A stretch of 64,000 bases of DNA. It comes from an uncultured Clostridia bacterium. GTDB taxonomy: Bacteria; Bacillota; Clostridia; Oscillospirales; Oscillospiraceae. Where the stretch lies: positions 1 to 64,000 of the forward strand of contig CAMZIO010000002.1 in assembly GCA_947307255.1 (NCBI GenBank), given 5' to 3'. The position numbers and the translations under genes were made by a program. This document shows, piece after piece, positions 7,826-14,460 of the stretch (positions within the stretch are counted from its first letter, which is position 1; each line of letters opens with the position of its first letter). The notes below the pieces were generated by a model. That model made no database searches and was not told the DNA's origin. It worked only from the letters and a program-made list of their open reading frames with translations.

Positions 7826-8446
7826 ATGCGTCTGAGGTACAAAGGATTCGTTAGAAATGCAACCGACTTGCCGGAGTTCGATTTGCCTGCCAATGCGGTT
7901 CAGTTCAAAGAGCCGGAAACAGTGAAAGGATTTTTTCGCAGAGCGATGTTTCTTTATTCGATTCCCTTGATAGCATTTGTTTTGGCTATCCGAGGCGCAG
8001 AGATTCGTCTTTGGGAAACATATGTTCCTTGGGAACCCTGTGATTTATTGGGCTGTTTGATTGCACTTCTACTTTTAGTTCCGCATGAATTGCTGCACGC
8101 CGTTTGCTTCCCGAAGGAAGCCGAAGTATATCTGTATTTCTGCTCACAGGGTGCGATGGTAACTTGTAAAGAACCTCTATCAAAACGTAGGTTTATCTTT
8201 ATGTCATTGCTCCCGCTGATAATACTTGGCATTTTACCGATGCTTATCTGGCTGGTGATGCCGCCTGCACAATTCTCTTCCGACTTCCTGTTTACGTTTT
8301 ATACCGTTGCTGCTATCAATACGCTTGGCTGCTGCGGGGATTTGATGAACGTGTACAACGCTATGAGGCAAGTTCCGAACGATGCCCTGGTTCAGATGTC
8401 AGGGATCCATACTTATTGGTTTGCTACCGATGAGAATAACGGATGA
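7826..8446 (+). CDS. DUF3267-like membrane zinc metalloprotease, putative immunity gene of cassette 2
   Basis: A 206-residue integral membrane protein. The zincin motif HELLHAV lies near residue 90, directly after a hydrophobic segment, as in the DUF3267 putative zincin family. Other hydrophobic helices are around residues 45-65, 127-147 and 152-170. TTG 7814 in the track lies upstream of TGAGGTG; ATG 7826 is preferred. Membrane proteases next to class II bacteriocins are a known immunity theme for the CPBP family, so immunity or leader processing is a reasonable inference. The family assignment is by motif and topology only. Confidence 0.65.
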   Translation: MRLRYKGFVRNATDLPEFDLPANAVQFKEPETVKGFFRRAMFLYSIPLIAFVLAIRGAEIRLWETYVPWEPCDLLGCLIALLLLVPHELLHAVCFPKEAEVYLYFCSQGAMVTCKEPLSKRRFIFMSLLPLIILGILPMLIWLVMPPAQFSSDFLFTFYTVAAINTLGCCGDLMNVYNAMRQVPNDALVQMSGIHTYWFATDENNG

Positions 8447-8455
8447 GAATAACGT

Positions 8456-8532
8456 ATGAAATACTACTGCATCAAGCATCATCACGGATTGCGCCGCGGC
8501 GTGCCTCGCCACCGTGTCGAAGCAGTACGGGA
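8456..8532 (+). pseudogene. Fossil of the C39 transporter start, copy 2
   Basis: Homologous to the first 27 codons of the gene at 11423, with a 5-bp deletion after the sixth codon that breaks the frame. It ends at the same CAGTACGGG junction as copies 1 and 3. Confidence 0.85.
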
Positions 8533-8554
8533 GCTTTCTATATAGATAAATAGA

Positions 8555-8595
8555 GAACGACGAGAGCCGTTACGGCTCCCGTCGTTCTGCTTTTT
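8555..8595 (+). terminator. Terminator of cassette 2
   Basis: GAACGACGAGAGCCG pairs with CGGCTCCCGTCGTTC across a TTA loop with one mismatch, followed by TGCTTTTT. Confidence 0.88.
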
Positions 8596-8904
8596 CCACA
8601 GCTTCGCGGCAGATCTATTGAAAGTCATCTGTTATCACAAGTAAGTTATGCACAACAAGGTGTTGACAAGCCACTGGAAGTTTGTGCAAAATATGTGATG
8701 ACAGATGAAAGCCGAGTGAGGCGTGGTGGATGCTGGAATAATCAACGCAAAAAAGTATCAGGCGCAAAAGTTTGGGTCGACACGAACGGCTGCGCATGAT
8801 ATAATATTACATAAAAAAGAAAAGAGAAAATCATAGAAATGGCATTGAATATGGGCACGTTTGAGGCACTCGACCAGCAGGAAATGTATGACGTGGACGG
8901 CGGC
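8596..8904 (+). repeat. Constant block, copy 3 (altered start codon)
   Basis: Third copy of the block. The promoter is intact at 8777-8805. The original ATG is changed to ATA and the GGAAAG ribosome-binding sequence to GAAAAG. Homology runs to FEALD, then the leader differs (QQEMYDVDGG). Confidence 0.92.
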
Positions 8905-9015
8905 GGCGGAAAAATTAGGGACTGGGCTATTGGTTTTTTCGTTGACAAAGCCATAAGTTTTCTTGTTTATTGTTCTAAAAACTATCCAGACCCGTATCGT
9001 GAGCATCATCAGTAA
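8839..9015 (+). CDS. Double-glycine leader bacteriocin-like precursor, cassette 3 (absent from ORF track)
   Basis: A 58-residue ORF too short for the track. Because the usual ATG is ATA here, the first ATG is two codons later (MALNMGTFEALD). The leader ends DVDGG. The core begins GGKIRDWAIGFFVDKA, continues with a hydrophobic stretch containing one Cys, and ends in a polar tail (DPYREHHQ). The IGFFVD pattern recalls AGFAVD in cassette 2. The loss of the ATG and weakening of the ribosome-binding site suggest low expression or decay, although the core frame is intact. A perfect hairpin and a CPBP protease gene follow. Confidence 0.7.
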   Translation: MALNMGTFEALDQQEMYDVDGGGGKIRDWAIGFFVDKAISFLVYCSKNYPDPYREHHQ

Positions 9016-9035
9016 ATCATAGAGCATCAAAAATT

Positions 9036-9067
9036 ATCATGGGCGGCATATATTTGCCGCCCATGAT
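9036..9067 (+). promoter_or_regulatory. Hairpin between precursor and immunity gene, cassette 3
   Basis: ATCATGGGCGGCA and TGCCGCCCATGAT form a perfect 13-bp stem, nearly the same as in cassette 2. The longest frame of the next gene starts inside the stem, so it could also affect that gene's translation. Confidence 0.7.
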
Positions 9068-9776
9068 ACAGGTCTTGCAAGCGTTGATTCTTTTTGCCGT
9101 GTTTTGCTCTTTAGTCTGTGAGGTGAGGTATGTGAGTAGAAAAAGACTGTGTATCATTTTCTTCATTTTGCAGCCATTATGCAGTTTCTTGTTGGCTGTA
9201 ACTATATACGATATAGCGGAAGTACCCGAATATTCTATCGCGCAAGATAGCGTACGGGCATATGCCATTGTGCTGATTTCCCTGTTGTTCAGCACATATA
9301 TCGCCTATCGCAATCGCAACGTCATGAAGCGCGATTACGTGGAGCAGGAGAAGCGGCCAGCGATCTTTTTGTGCAAAACGCTGATTCTTTTGGTTATTAC
9401 TCTGCTTTTGGGAGAGCTGTGTTACTATTTGGTGGATACCTTTTTCCCACAGGTGGTTTGGGAGAACGAACAATACCTTGACTTATATCAATCTCTGGTT
9501 CCATTCCCGCTTTTCTTTGCGAATATTTGCATTTTTGGTCCCATAGCAGAAGAACTCGTCTTCCGCTACGCCCTGCAAGGTGGGATTAAGCGAAAACCTT
9601 GGAATGTGATTTTTGCATCTCTGATTTTTGGACTTTTACATACAGGGTTTCATCCAGAGATTATCGTCTATGCGGTGTTAGGGTTATGCTATGGCATTGC
9701 CTATGAAAAGACGCAGGATATCAATGTGCCGATTTGTATGCACATTGCGAATAATGTGTTTTCTACAATATTTTGA
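9039..9776 (+). CDS. CPBP family intramembrane protease, putative immunity protein of cassette 3
   Basis: A polytopic membrane protein with the three CPBP/Abi motifs in order: EELVFR (EExxxR), FGLLHTG (FxxxH) and HIANN (HxxxN), in the C-terminal third. The family covers glutamate-type intramembrane proteases and the bacteriocin-immunity relatives encoded beside class II bacteriocins of lactic acid bacteria. The start is uncertain: ATG 9039 lies in the hairpin, ATG 9063 is at its end, and GTG 9132 has GAGGTG 6 bases upstream. Placement after a precursor supports an immunity role (inference). Confidence 0.8.
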   Translation: MGGIYLPPMIQVLQALILFAVFCSLVCEVRYVSRKRLCIIFFILQPLCSFLLAVTIYDIAEVPEYSIAQDSVRAYAIVLISLLFSTYIAYRNRNVMKRDYVEQEKRPAIFLCKTLILLVITLLLGELCYYLVDTFFPQVVWENEQYLDLYQSLVPFPLFFANICIFGPIAEELVFRYALQGGIKRKPWNVIFASLIFGLLHTGFHPEIIVYAVLGLCYGIAYEKTQDINVPICMHIANNVFSTIF

Positions 9777-9797
9777 TTTGTAGAGAGGAGCGGATTC

Positions 9798-10040
9798 ATG
9801 GTTTCGAAATTTATAGAAAAATGGGCAGACGAACGTTCCGGCGGGATGCAAAAATACTATGTCCGTCATTTATTGGGCATGACTGGAATTCTGAGTGCCA
9901 TGATTATTGGAGATTATCTTGCAAACAAAGAGTTCTCAGTTCTTTTCCTTTGTATAGCTATAGTCGTTTCTCTATGCTTTCCTATACTGTCTTGGTTTTT
10001 AAACGAATTGCGCTACCGTAAGTACCTACGTGATCAATGA
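9798..10040 (+). CDS. Small two-helix membrane protein, cassette 3
   Basis: An 80-residue protein with a charged N-terminus, two hydrophobic helices (about residues 27-44 and 49-68) and a basic C-terminus. GAGAGGAG precedes the ATG. No family was recognised. Its stop overlaps the ATG of the transporter fossil (ATGA), exactly as the last gene of cassette 4 overlaps the real transporter start. This shows the ancestral gene order immunity-transporter. It may be a second immunity protein or an accessory subunit for the CPBP protein upstream. Confidence 0.65.
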   Translation: MVSKFIEKWADERSGGMQKYYVRHLLGMTGILSAMIIGDYLANKEFSVLFLCIAIVVSLCFPILSWFLNELRYRKYLRDQ

Positions 10041-10106
10041 AATACTACTGCATCATCACGGATTGCGCCGCGGCGTGCCTTGCCACCGTGTCCAAGCAGT
10101 ACGGGA
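10037..10106 (+). pseudogene. Fossil of the C39 transporter start, copy 3
   Basis: Matches the first 27 codons of the gene at 11423 with a 12-bp deletion, and ends at the same CAGTACGGG junction as the other two fossils. Confidence 0.85.
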
Positions 10107-10128
10107 GCTTTCTATATAGATAAATAGA

Positions 10129-10169
10129 GAACGACGAGGGCCGTTACGGCTCCCGTCGTTCTGCTTTTT
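10129..10169 (+). terminator. Terminator of cassette 3
   Basis: Third copy of the GAACGACGAGGGCCG hairpin with a TTA loop, followed by TGCTTTTT. Confidence 0.88.
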
Positions 10170-10478
10170 CCACAGCTTCGCGGCAGATCTATTGAAAGTC
10201 ATCTGTTATCACAAGTAAGTTATGCACAACAAGGTGTTGACAAGCCACTGGAAGTTTGTGCAAAATATGTGATGACAGATGAAAGCCGAGTGAGGCGTGG
10301 TGGATGCTGGAATAATCAACGCAAAAAAGTATCAGGCGCAAAAGTTTGGGTCGACACGAACGGCTGCGCATGATAAAATATTACATAAAAAAGGAAAGAG
10401 AAAATCATAGAAATGGCATTGAACATGGGCGCGTTTGAGGCGCTCGACAACAGCGAGTTGTTCGCCGTGGACGGCGGC
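10170..10478 (+). repeat. Constant block, copy 4 (altered start codon and -10 box)
   Basis: Fourth copy. The -10 box is TAAAAT instead of TATAAT, and the first ATG is ATA. The leader DNA is like cassette 1 right up to the GG codons. Confidence 0.92.
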
Positions 10479-10616
10479 GGGCCGGCTACGATATTTCTTT
10501 CTGCAGTTGGCGTTGCAGTTAGTCCTGTAGTTATGTTCTTTAATCCATGCGTCGGTATAGGATTGCTCTTTGTATCGTCAGGGACGCTACTTAATGAAAT
10601 TGAAAAGTATAGGTAA
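10413..10616 (+). CDS. Double-glycine leader bacteriocin-like precursor, cassette 4 peptide A
   Basis: A 67-residue precursor. The 22-residue leader (MALNMGAFEALDNSELFAVDGG) is almost that of cassette 1. The core is hydrophobic (GPATIFLSAVGVAVSPVVMF, then PCVGIGLLFVSSG) with a charged end (NEIEKYR). The natural ATG has become ATA, so translation probably begins at the third leader codon, with the ribosome-binding site rather far away. A second GG-leader gene follows 21 bp later, so the two may form a class IIb two-peptide pair. Confidence 0.75.
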   Translation: MALNMGAFEALDNSELFAVDGGGPATIFLSAVGVAVSPVVMFFNPCVGIGLLFVSSGTLLNEIEKYR

Positions 10617-10637
10617 TTTATATGAGGGGGATTCTAT

Positions 10638-10838
10638 ATGATTTCTACGCATAGTTTTCTTGAGTTAAGCATAGATGAATCATACTTAATAAACGGTGGC
10701 GGTACGCTGGGTAATAGCCTTATATTTGTTGGCGGTGTATGCATCGCTGTCGGTGGATGTGTTTGTGAAGCTCCATTGGTTATCGCCGTTGGGGTGTATG
10801 TTGCGATTCTCGGCCTTTGTCAAGCTCAAGGTTGGTGA
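10638..10838 (+). CDS. Double-glycine leader bacteriocin-like precursor, cassette 4 peptide B
   Basis: A 66-residue precursor with a different leader (MISTHSFLELSIDESYLINGG) that still fits the C39-recognised pattern and ends in GG. The core is glycine- and valine-rich with three cysteines (GGVCIAVGGCVCE) and GxxxG-like spacing. GAGGGGG lies 11 bases before the ATG. The leader is unrelated in DNA to the constant block, so this gene belongs to the variable payload. Partnering with peptide A is inferred from adjacency. Confidence 0.75.
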   Translation: MISTHSFLELSIDESYLINGGGTLGNSLIFVGGVCIAVGGCVCEAPLVIAVGVYVAILGLCQAQGW

Positions 10839-10853
10839 ATGAATAGATCCGGA

Positions 10854-10883
10854 TCCGAGCAATGCAGATACTCATTGCTCGGA
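10854..10883 (+). promoter_or_regulatory. Hairpin between precursors and immunity gene, cassette 4
   Basis: TCCGAGCAATG and CATTGCTCGGA form a perfect 11-bp stem with an 8-base loop, then CCTTTATT. Different in sequence from the cassette 2/3 hairpins but at the same place. Confidence 0.65.
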
Positions 10884-10913
10884 CCTTTATTGGAAAGCGG
10901 GAGGAATGTTTGC

Positions 10914-11426
10914 ATGAGAAGCATGATAATAGTCTATACAGTGTTTGTCGTTTCTTTTTTACTATTTCAAATTTTTTCAGTTGTTAGATTTGCGGTGAGA
11001 GCCAGGCGCGCCCATGCATCATTCTTGCTTGATTTGGGGTATTCATTTGCGATGCTTTTGTTTCATATTGTTGGTTTTTCGCTGTTATTTGATGCGATTT
11101 ATTGCGTTCTTATAAGTCCTGACGCATTTGCTGATAATCCTTTACCATTTGCTGTTGGAACAATGCCGATTATAGCTTCTTTATCGTCATTGATGTTGAA
11201 TGAGGGATTATTTGCATATACAGATGATAGATTATATGGACGAAGCCATATATGGGAACTATCAAGTATTGAAGATATCGCTGCGAAGAGCAGTATGCCA
11301 TTTCATCGCGCGAGGGTAACCATATCGTTTGACAACTCAAAAAAAGCTCTGATTCGCACTTCAATGTCTCGGTACGAAAAGTTTAGCAAGGCTGTTAAGA
11401 ATTCAAGAATTGACCCTATACAATGA
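10914..11426 (+). CDS. Membrane protein, putative immunity protein of cassette 4
   Basis: A 170-residue protein. The track start (10839) runs through the intergenic hairpin; ATG 10914 follows GGGAGG and is preferred. Hydrophobic segments lie around residues 3-23, 40-65 and 80-102. A polar C-terminal part (about residues 105-170) could fold as a small cytoplasmic domain, possibly PH-like, which is a guess from pattern only. The gene is AT-rich like the other payload genes. Its stop overlaps the transporter ATG (ATGA). Immunity is inferred from position. Confidence 0.65.
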   Translation: MRSMIIVYTVFVVSFLLFQIFSVVRFAVRARRAHASFLLDLGYSFAMLLFHIVGFSLLFDAIYCVLISPDAFADNPLPFAVGTMPIIASLSSLMLNEGLFAYTDDRLYGRSHIWELSSIEDIAAKSSMPFHRARVTISFDNSKKALIRTSMSRYEKFSKAVKNSRIDPIQ

Positions 11427-12115
11427 AATACTACTGCATCAAACAGCACGACATCACGGATTGCGCCGCGGCGTGCCTCGCCACCGTGTCCAAACAGTAC
11501 GGGCTGTCCACGTCCATCACGAAGATCCGCGAGATCGCCGGCACGGATAAGCTGGGCACCAACGCCTACGGCATGGTCAAAGCCGCCGAACAGCTCGGCT
11601 TTACCGCCAAGGCGGTCAAGGGCAACAAGGAGGCGCTGTTCTCCGAGTTTCCGCTGCCCGCCGTCGCCCACGTTGTCGTGGACGGGACGCTGCTGCACTA
11701 CGTCGTGCTGCATAAGATCACGCAAAAAGAGATCGTGATTGCCGACCCCGCCAAAGGGCTTGTCAAAAAGACGCCCGAGGACTTTTTTAAGGAGTGGACG
11801 GGCGTGCTGATTTTGCTCGTCCCCGCGCAGACCTTCCAAAAGGGAAAGGAGACGAAAAACATCTTCGAGCGTTTCTGGGGGCTGCTGTTGCCGCAGAAGC
11901 GCTTGGTTCTGGACATTTTCGCCGCCTCGCTCGTCATCACCGCCCTCGGCATTCTGGGTGCATTTTACTTCCAGATCATCATTGACGACATCCTGCCCGC
12001 AGGCCTGAAAAAAACGCTGACGGTTTTATCCGTTGGCGTGATATTGCTGCGGCTGTTTTCGGTGGCGCTGTCGGTGCTGCGCACGCAGCTTTCTTTACCA
12101 AAACAGCGTAGATGA
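11423..12115 (+). CDS. Truncated C39 peptidase/ABC transporter for double-glycine peptides
   Basis: Full-length members (about 700 residues) cut GG leaders and export the peptide. This ORF has 230 residues: an apparently complete C39 peptidase domain (1-~135), with catalytic Cys in DITDCAAACLATVSKQYG, His in HYVVLH and Asp in IADPAKG. Two or so transmembrane helices follow (near 155-185 and 193-217). The ABC ATPase half and most of the membrane domain are missing. The frame ends in QLSLPKQRR where the sequence jumps into an HlyD-type gene. It cannot export on its own; a membrane-bound leader peptidase remnant is possible. It overlaps the preceding immunity gene by 4 bp. GC content returns to the host level here. 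Confidence 0.85.
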   Translation: MKYYCIKQHDITDCAAACLATVSKQYGLSTSITKIREIAGTDKLGTNAYGMVKAAEQLGFTAKAVKGNKEALFSEFPLPAVAHVVVDGTLLHYVVLHKITQKEIVIADPAKGLVKKTPEDFFKEWTGVLILLVPAQTFQKGKETKNIFERFWGLLLPQKRLVLDIFAASLVITALGILGAFYFQIIIDDILPAGLKKTLTVLSVGVILLRLFSVALSVLRTQLSLPKQRR

Positions 12116-12692
12116 AACCGGCACACCACTGTCCGTTTCCCTTGCGACGGTAGAGCAGCTTTCGGCGATCATGAACCGCTTGGAGAGCACTGAAACGCAG
12201 ATTGAAGAGTTGGACGCACAGATCGAACGGACAGAAGAACAGCTTCGTCACGGCACTGTCCGCGCCGAGCAATCGGGGGTCCTCAATGCTGCGTCTGCCA
12301 TCGTAGCGGGAGATGTGATCACGTCTGGCAGCGTTCTTGCAACGATCATTCCTGTTGATGAAAGCGAGTTCAAGGTGCAGATCTATGTCAGCAGCGCGGA
12401 TATGGGGAACTTGAAAGTGGGGGATGAGATCAAATATAACATTTCCGCCCTGCCGAGCAATCAGTACGGAACGGTTTCCGGCAAAGTATTGAGCATATCG
12501 CAGGATGCTCTGGTACAGGATGGGCAATACTCCGGCTATTTTCTCGTGGAGGGCAGCATTGGCAATGCGGAACTGAACGATAAGGACGGTAACGTGGGGA
12601 AGATTGCGATTGGAATGCAGACTGAAGCAAAGATCGTAACGCAGACCAAGACGATCATTCGCTATCTATTGGAAAAGATCAACCTGTTCTGA
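12090..12692 (+). pseudogene. C-terminal remnant of an HlyD-family bacteriocin export accessory protein
   Basis: From about 12090 an open frame reads YQNSVDETGTPLSVSLATVEQL, continues through a coiled-coil hairpin (ETQIEELDAQIERTEEQL), a lipoyl-like half (GTVRAEQSGVLNAASAIVAGDVITSG) and a barrel end (VGKIAIGMQTEAKIVTQTKTIIRYLLEKI). The first part of the protein, including the N-terminal membrane anchor, is gone. The first internal ATG is 12171. The junction with the upstream transporter implies one internal deletion that removed the end of one gene and the start of the other. Confidence 0.8.
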
Positions 12693-12781
12693 AATACTGC
12701 ATATCTCCGTTTTCTCACATAAACCACCCTGTAAGGTGTTAAGACCAGCAGGGCGGCTGCGTTCCCGCCCGTAAATATCAT

Positions 12782-12829
12782 ATTTCAAAAGGCAGCCCGC
12801 CCGCCACTGCCTCCGGGGCGCTTTTTTTG
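12782..12829 (+). terminator. Possible terminator after the HlyD remnant
   Basis: A GC-rich imperfect hairpin (AGCCCGCC ... GGGGCGCT) followed by CTTTTTTT. The stem needs a bulge, so support is moderate. The rest of the gap 12693-12925 holds only the next promoter. Confidence 0.4.
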
Positions 12830-12839
12830 CATTTTCCCT

Positions 12840-12867
12840 TTGCAAATCGGCTTGGATATGCTATACT
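12840..12867 (+). promoter_or_regulatory. Promoter of the CoA-transferase gene
   Basis: TTGCAA, 16 bp, TATACT. A strong AGGAGG ribosome-binding site precedes ATG 12926. Confidence 0.6.
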
Positions 12868-12925
12868 TATTATGCTATTGACTTCTGACTTTGCGCGCAA
12901 ATGAATCATACAGGAGGTTTTTCCC

Positions 12926-14266
12926 ATGGACTATGCTGCACTCTATCAGAAAAAGCTGACCAGCGCCGAGAATGCGGTTAAGCTCGTCAAATCCGGCGAC
13001 TGGGTCGATTATGGCTGGTGCACCAACCATCCCTACACGCTGGATAAGGCGCTTGCCGCGCGGACGAACGAGCTTAGAGACGTTAAGGTTCGCGGCGGCG
13101 TAACGATGTGGATGCCTGAAATCTGCAAGGCGGAGGATGCCGGCGAGCATTTCACCTGGCATTCCTGGCATTGCAGCGGCATTGACCGCAAGATTATTGC
13201 CAAGGGTATGGGCTATTTCTCCCCGATGCGCTACAGCGAGCTGCCGCGCTTTTACCGCGACGGCAACGTCAGCGTGGACGTTGCGATGATCCAGGTTACC
13301 CCGATGGACAAGCATGGCAACTTCAGCTATGCACTGGCGTCTTCTCATCTGGCGGATATGCTGGAGCGGGCCAAAACGGTCATCGTCGAGGTCAACGAAA
13401 ATATGCCCTGGATCTACGGTCTGACCGGCTGCGAGATCAACATTGAGGACGTCGATCTGGTCGTCGAGGGAGAGAATCCCCCGGTGGCGCAGCTTGGCGC
13501 CGGCGGCGCGCCCACGGAGGTGGACCGCGCGGTGGCAAATCTGGTCGTGCCGGAGATTCCGAACGGCGCCTGCCTGCAGCTCGGTATCGGCGGTATGCCG
13601 AATACGATCGGCTCGATGATTGCCCAGTCCGATTTGAAGGATCTGTCCGTCCATACGGAGATGTACGTCGACGGATTCGTCGATATGGCGCTCGCCGGCA
13701 AGATTACCGGCAAGTATAAGACGCTGGACAAGGGCCGCCAGGTGTTTGCGTTCGCCGCGGGTACGCAGAAGCTGTATGATTATATGGACCGCAACCCCGC
13801 CGTGATGGGCGCGCCGGTGGACTATACCAACGACGTTCACGTCATCAGCCAGATCGACAACTTCATCTCCATCAACAATGCGATCGACTGCGATCTCTTC
13901 GGCCAGATCAATGCTGAATCCGCCGGTATCAAGCATATTTCCGGCACCGGTGGCCAGTTGGATTTCGCCATGGGCGCATATCTCTCCCGGGGCGGGAAGA
14001 GCTTTATCTGTATGTCCTCCACCGTTACCGGTAAGGACGGCAGCGTCAAGAGCCGCATCGTACCGACGCTGACGCCCGGCTCCATCGCAACCGACCCGCG
14101 TTCCTGCGTGCATTACGTCGTTACGGAGTACGGCATGGTCAACCTCAAGGGCCTGTCTACCTGGGAGCGTGCGGAGGCGCTGATCGGTATCGCTCATCCC
14201 GACTTCCGCGATGAGCTGATCGCACAGGCGGAAAAAATGCACATCTGGCGTCGTTCCAACCGTTAA
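12926..14266 (+). CDS. Butyryl-CoA:acetate CoA-transferase-like protein (acetyl-CoA hydrolase/transferase family)
   Basis: Probably moves CoA between butyryl-CoA and acetate, the last step of butyrate formation in many gut Firmicutes. The 446-residue length and the N-terminus ([24 protein letters not shown]) match that subgroup. The second half carries [10 protein letters not shown] and QINAESAG, the latter being the region of the catalytic glutamate. The gene stands alone between its own promoter and terminator, with no crotonase or dehydrogenase genes nearby. Close relatives use 4-hydroxybutyrate or propionate, so substrate specificity is an inference. Confidence 0.82.
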   Translation: MDYAALYQKKLTSAENAVKLVKSGDWVDYGWCTNHPYTLDKALAARTNELRDVKVRGGVTMWMPEICKAEDAGEHFTWHSWHCSGIDRKIIAKGMGYFSPMRYSELPRFYRDGNVSVDVAMIQVTPMDKHGNFSYALASSHLADMLERAKTVIVEVNENMPWIYGLTGCEINIEDVDLVVEGENPPVAQLGAGGAPTEVDRAVANLVVPEIPNGACLQLGIGGMPNTIGSMIAQSDLKDLSVHTEMYVDGFVDMALAGKITGKYKTLDKGRQVFAFAAGTQKLYDYMDRNPAVMGAPVDYTNDVHVISQIDNFISINNAIDCDLFGQINAESAGIKHISGTGGQLDFAMGAYLSRGGKSFICMSSTVTGKDGSVKSRIVPTLTPGSIATDPRSCVHYVVTEYGMVNLKGLSTWERAEALIGIAHPDFRDELIAQAEKMHIWRRSNR

Positions 14267-14285
14267 ATCGTTTTCAAATCTTTTT

Positions 14286-14316
14286 AAGGAAGAGGGGCAG
14301 TTGCCGCTCTTCCTTT
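14286..14316 (+). terminator. Terminator after the CoA-transferase gene
   Basis: AAGGAAGAG and CTCTTCCTT pair around a GGCA/TGCC inner stem, then TTTTAT. Confidence 0.88.
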
Positions 14317-14460
14317 TATAAATGCCTTTATAAATTTCAATATCGGGCTTGAAAGATTTGATAAAATCGTATATAATTACTTTAACTTGGTATAACGGAC
14401 GATGCAATCGGACAGGTCCGATACCGCCTGTGGTCTATCAGAGGGGAGGTGGGCATAACC

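Noticed and set aside
6124-10478. CRISPR array
   Set aside because: Only four repeats of ~300 bp separated by >1 kb of genes; no short regular repeat-spacer pattern.
6124-10478. Insertion sequence or MITE duplication as cause of the repeats
   Set aside because: No transposase, and the blocks contain functional promoter and leader DNA continuous with gene payloads. Target-site duplications were not seen. Tandem recombination explains the array better.
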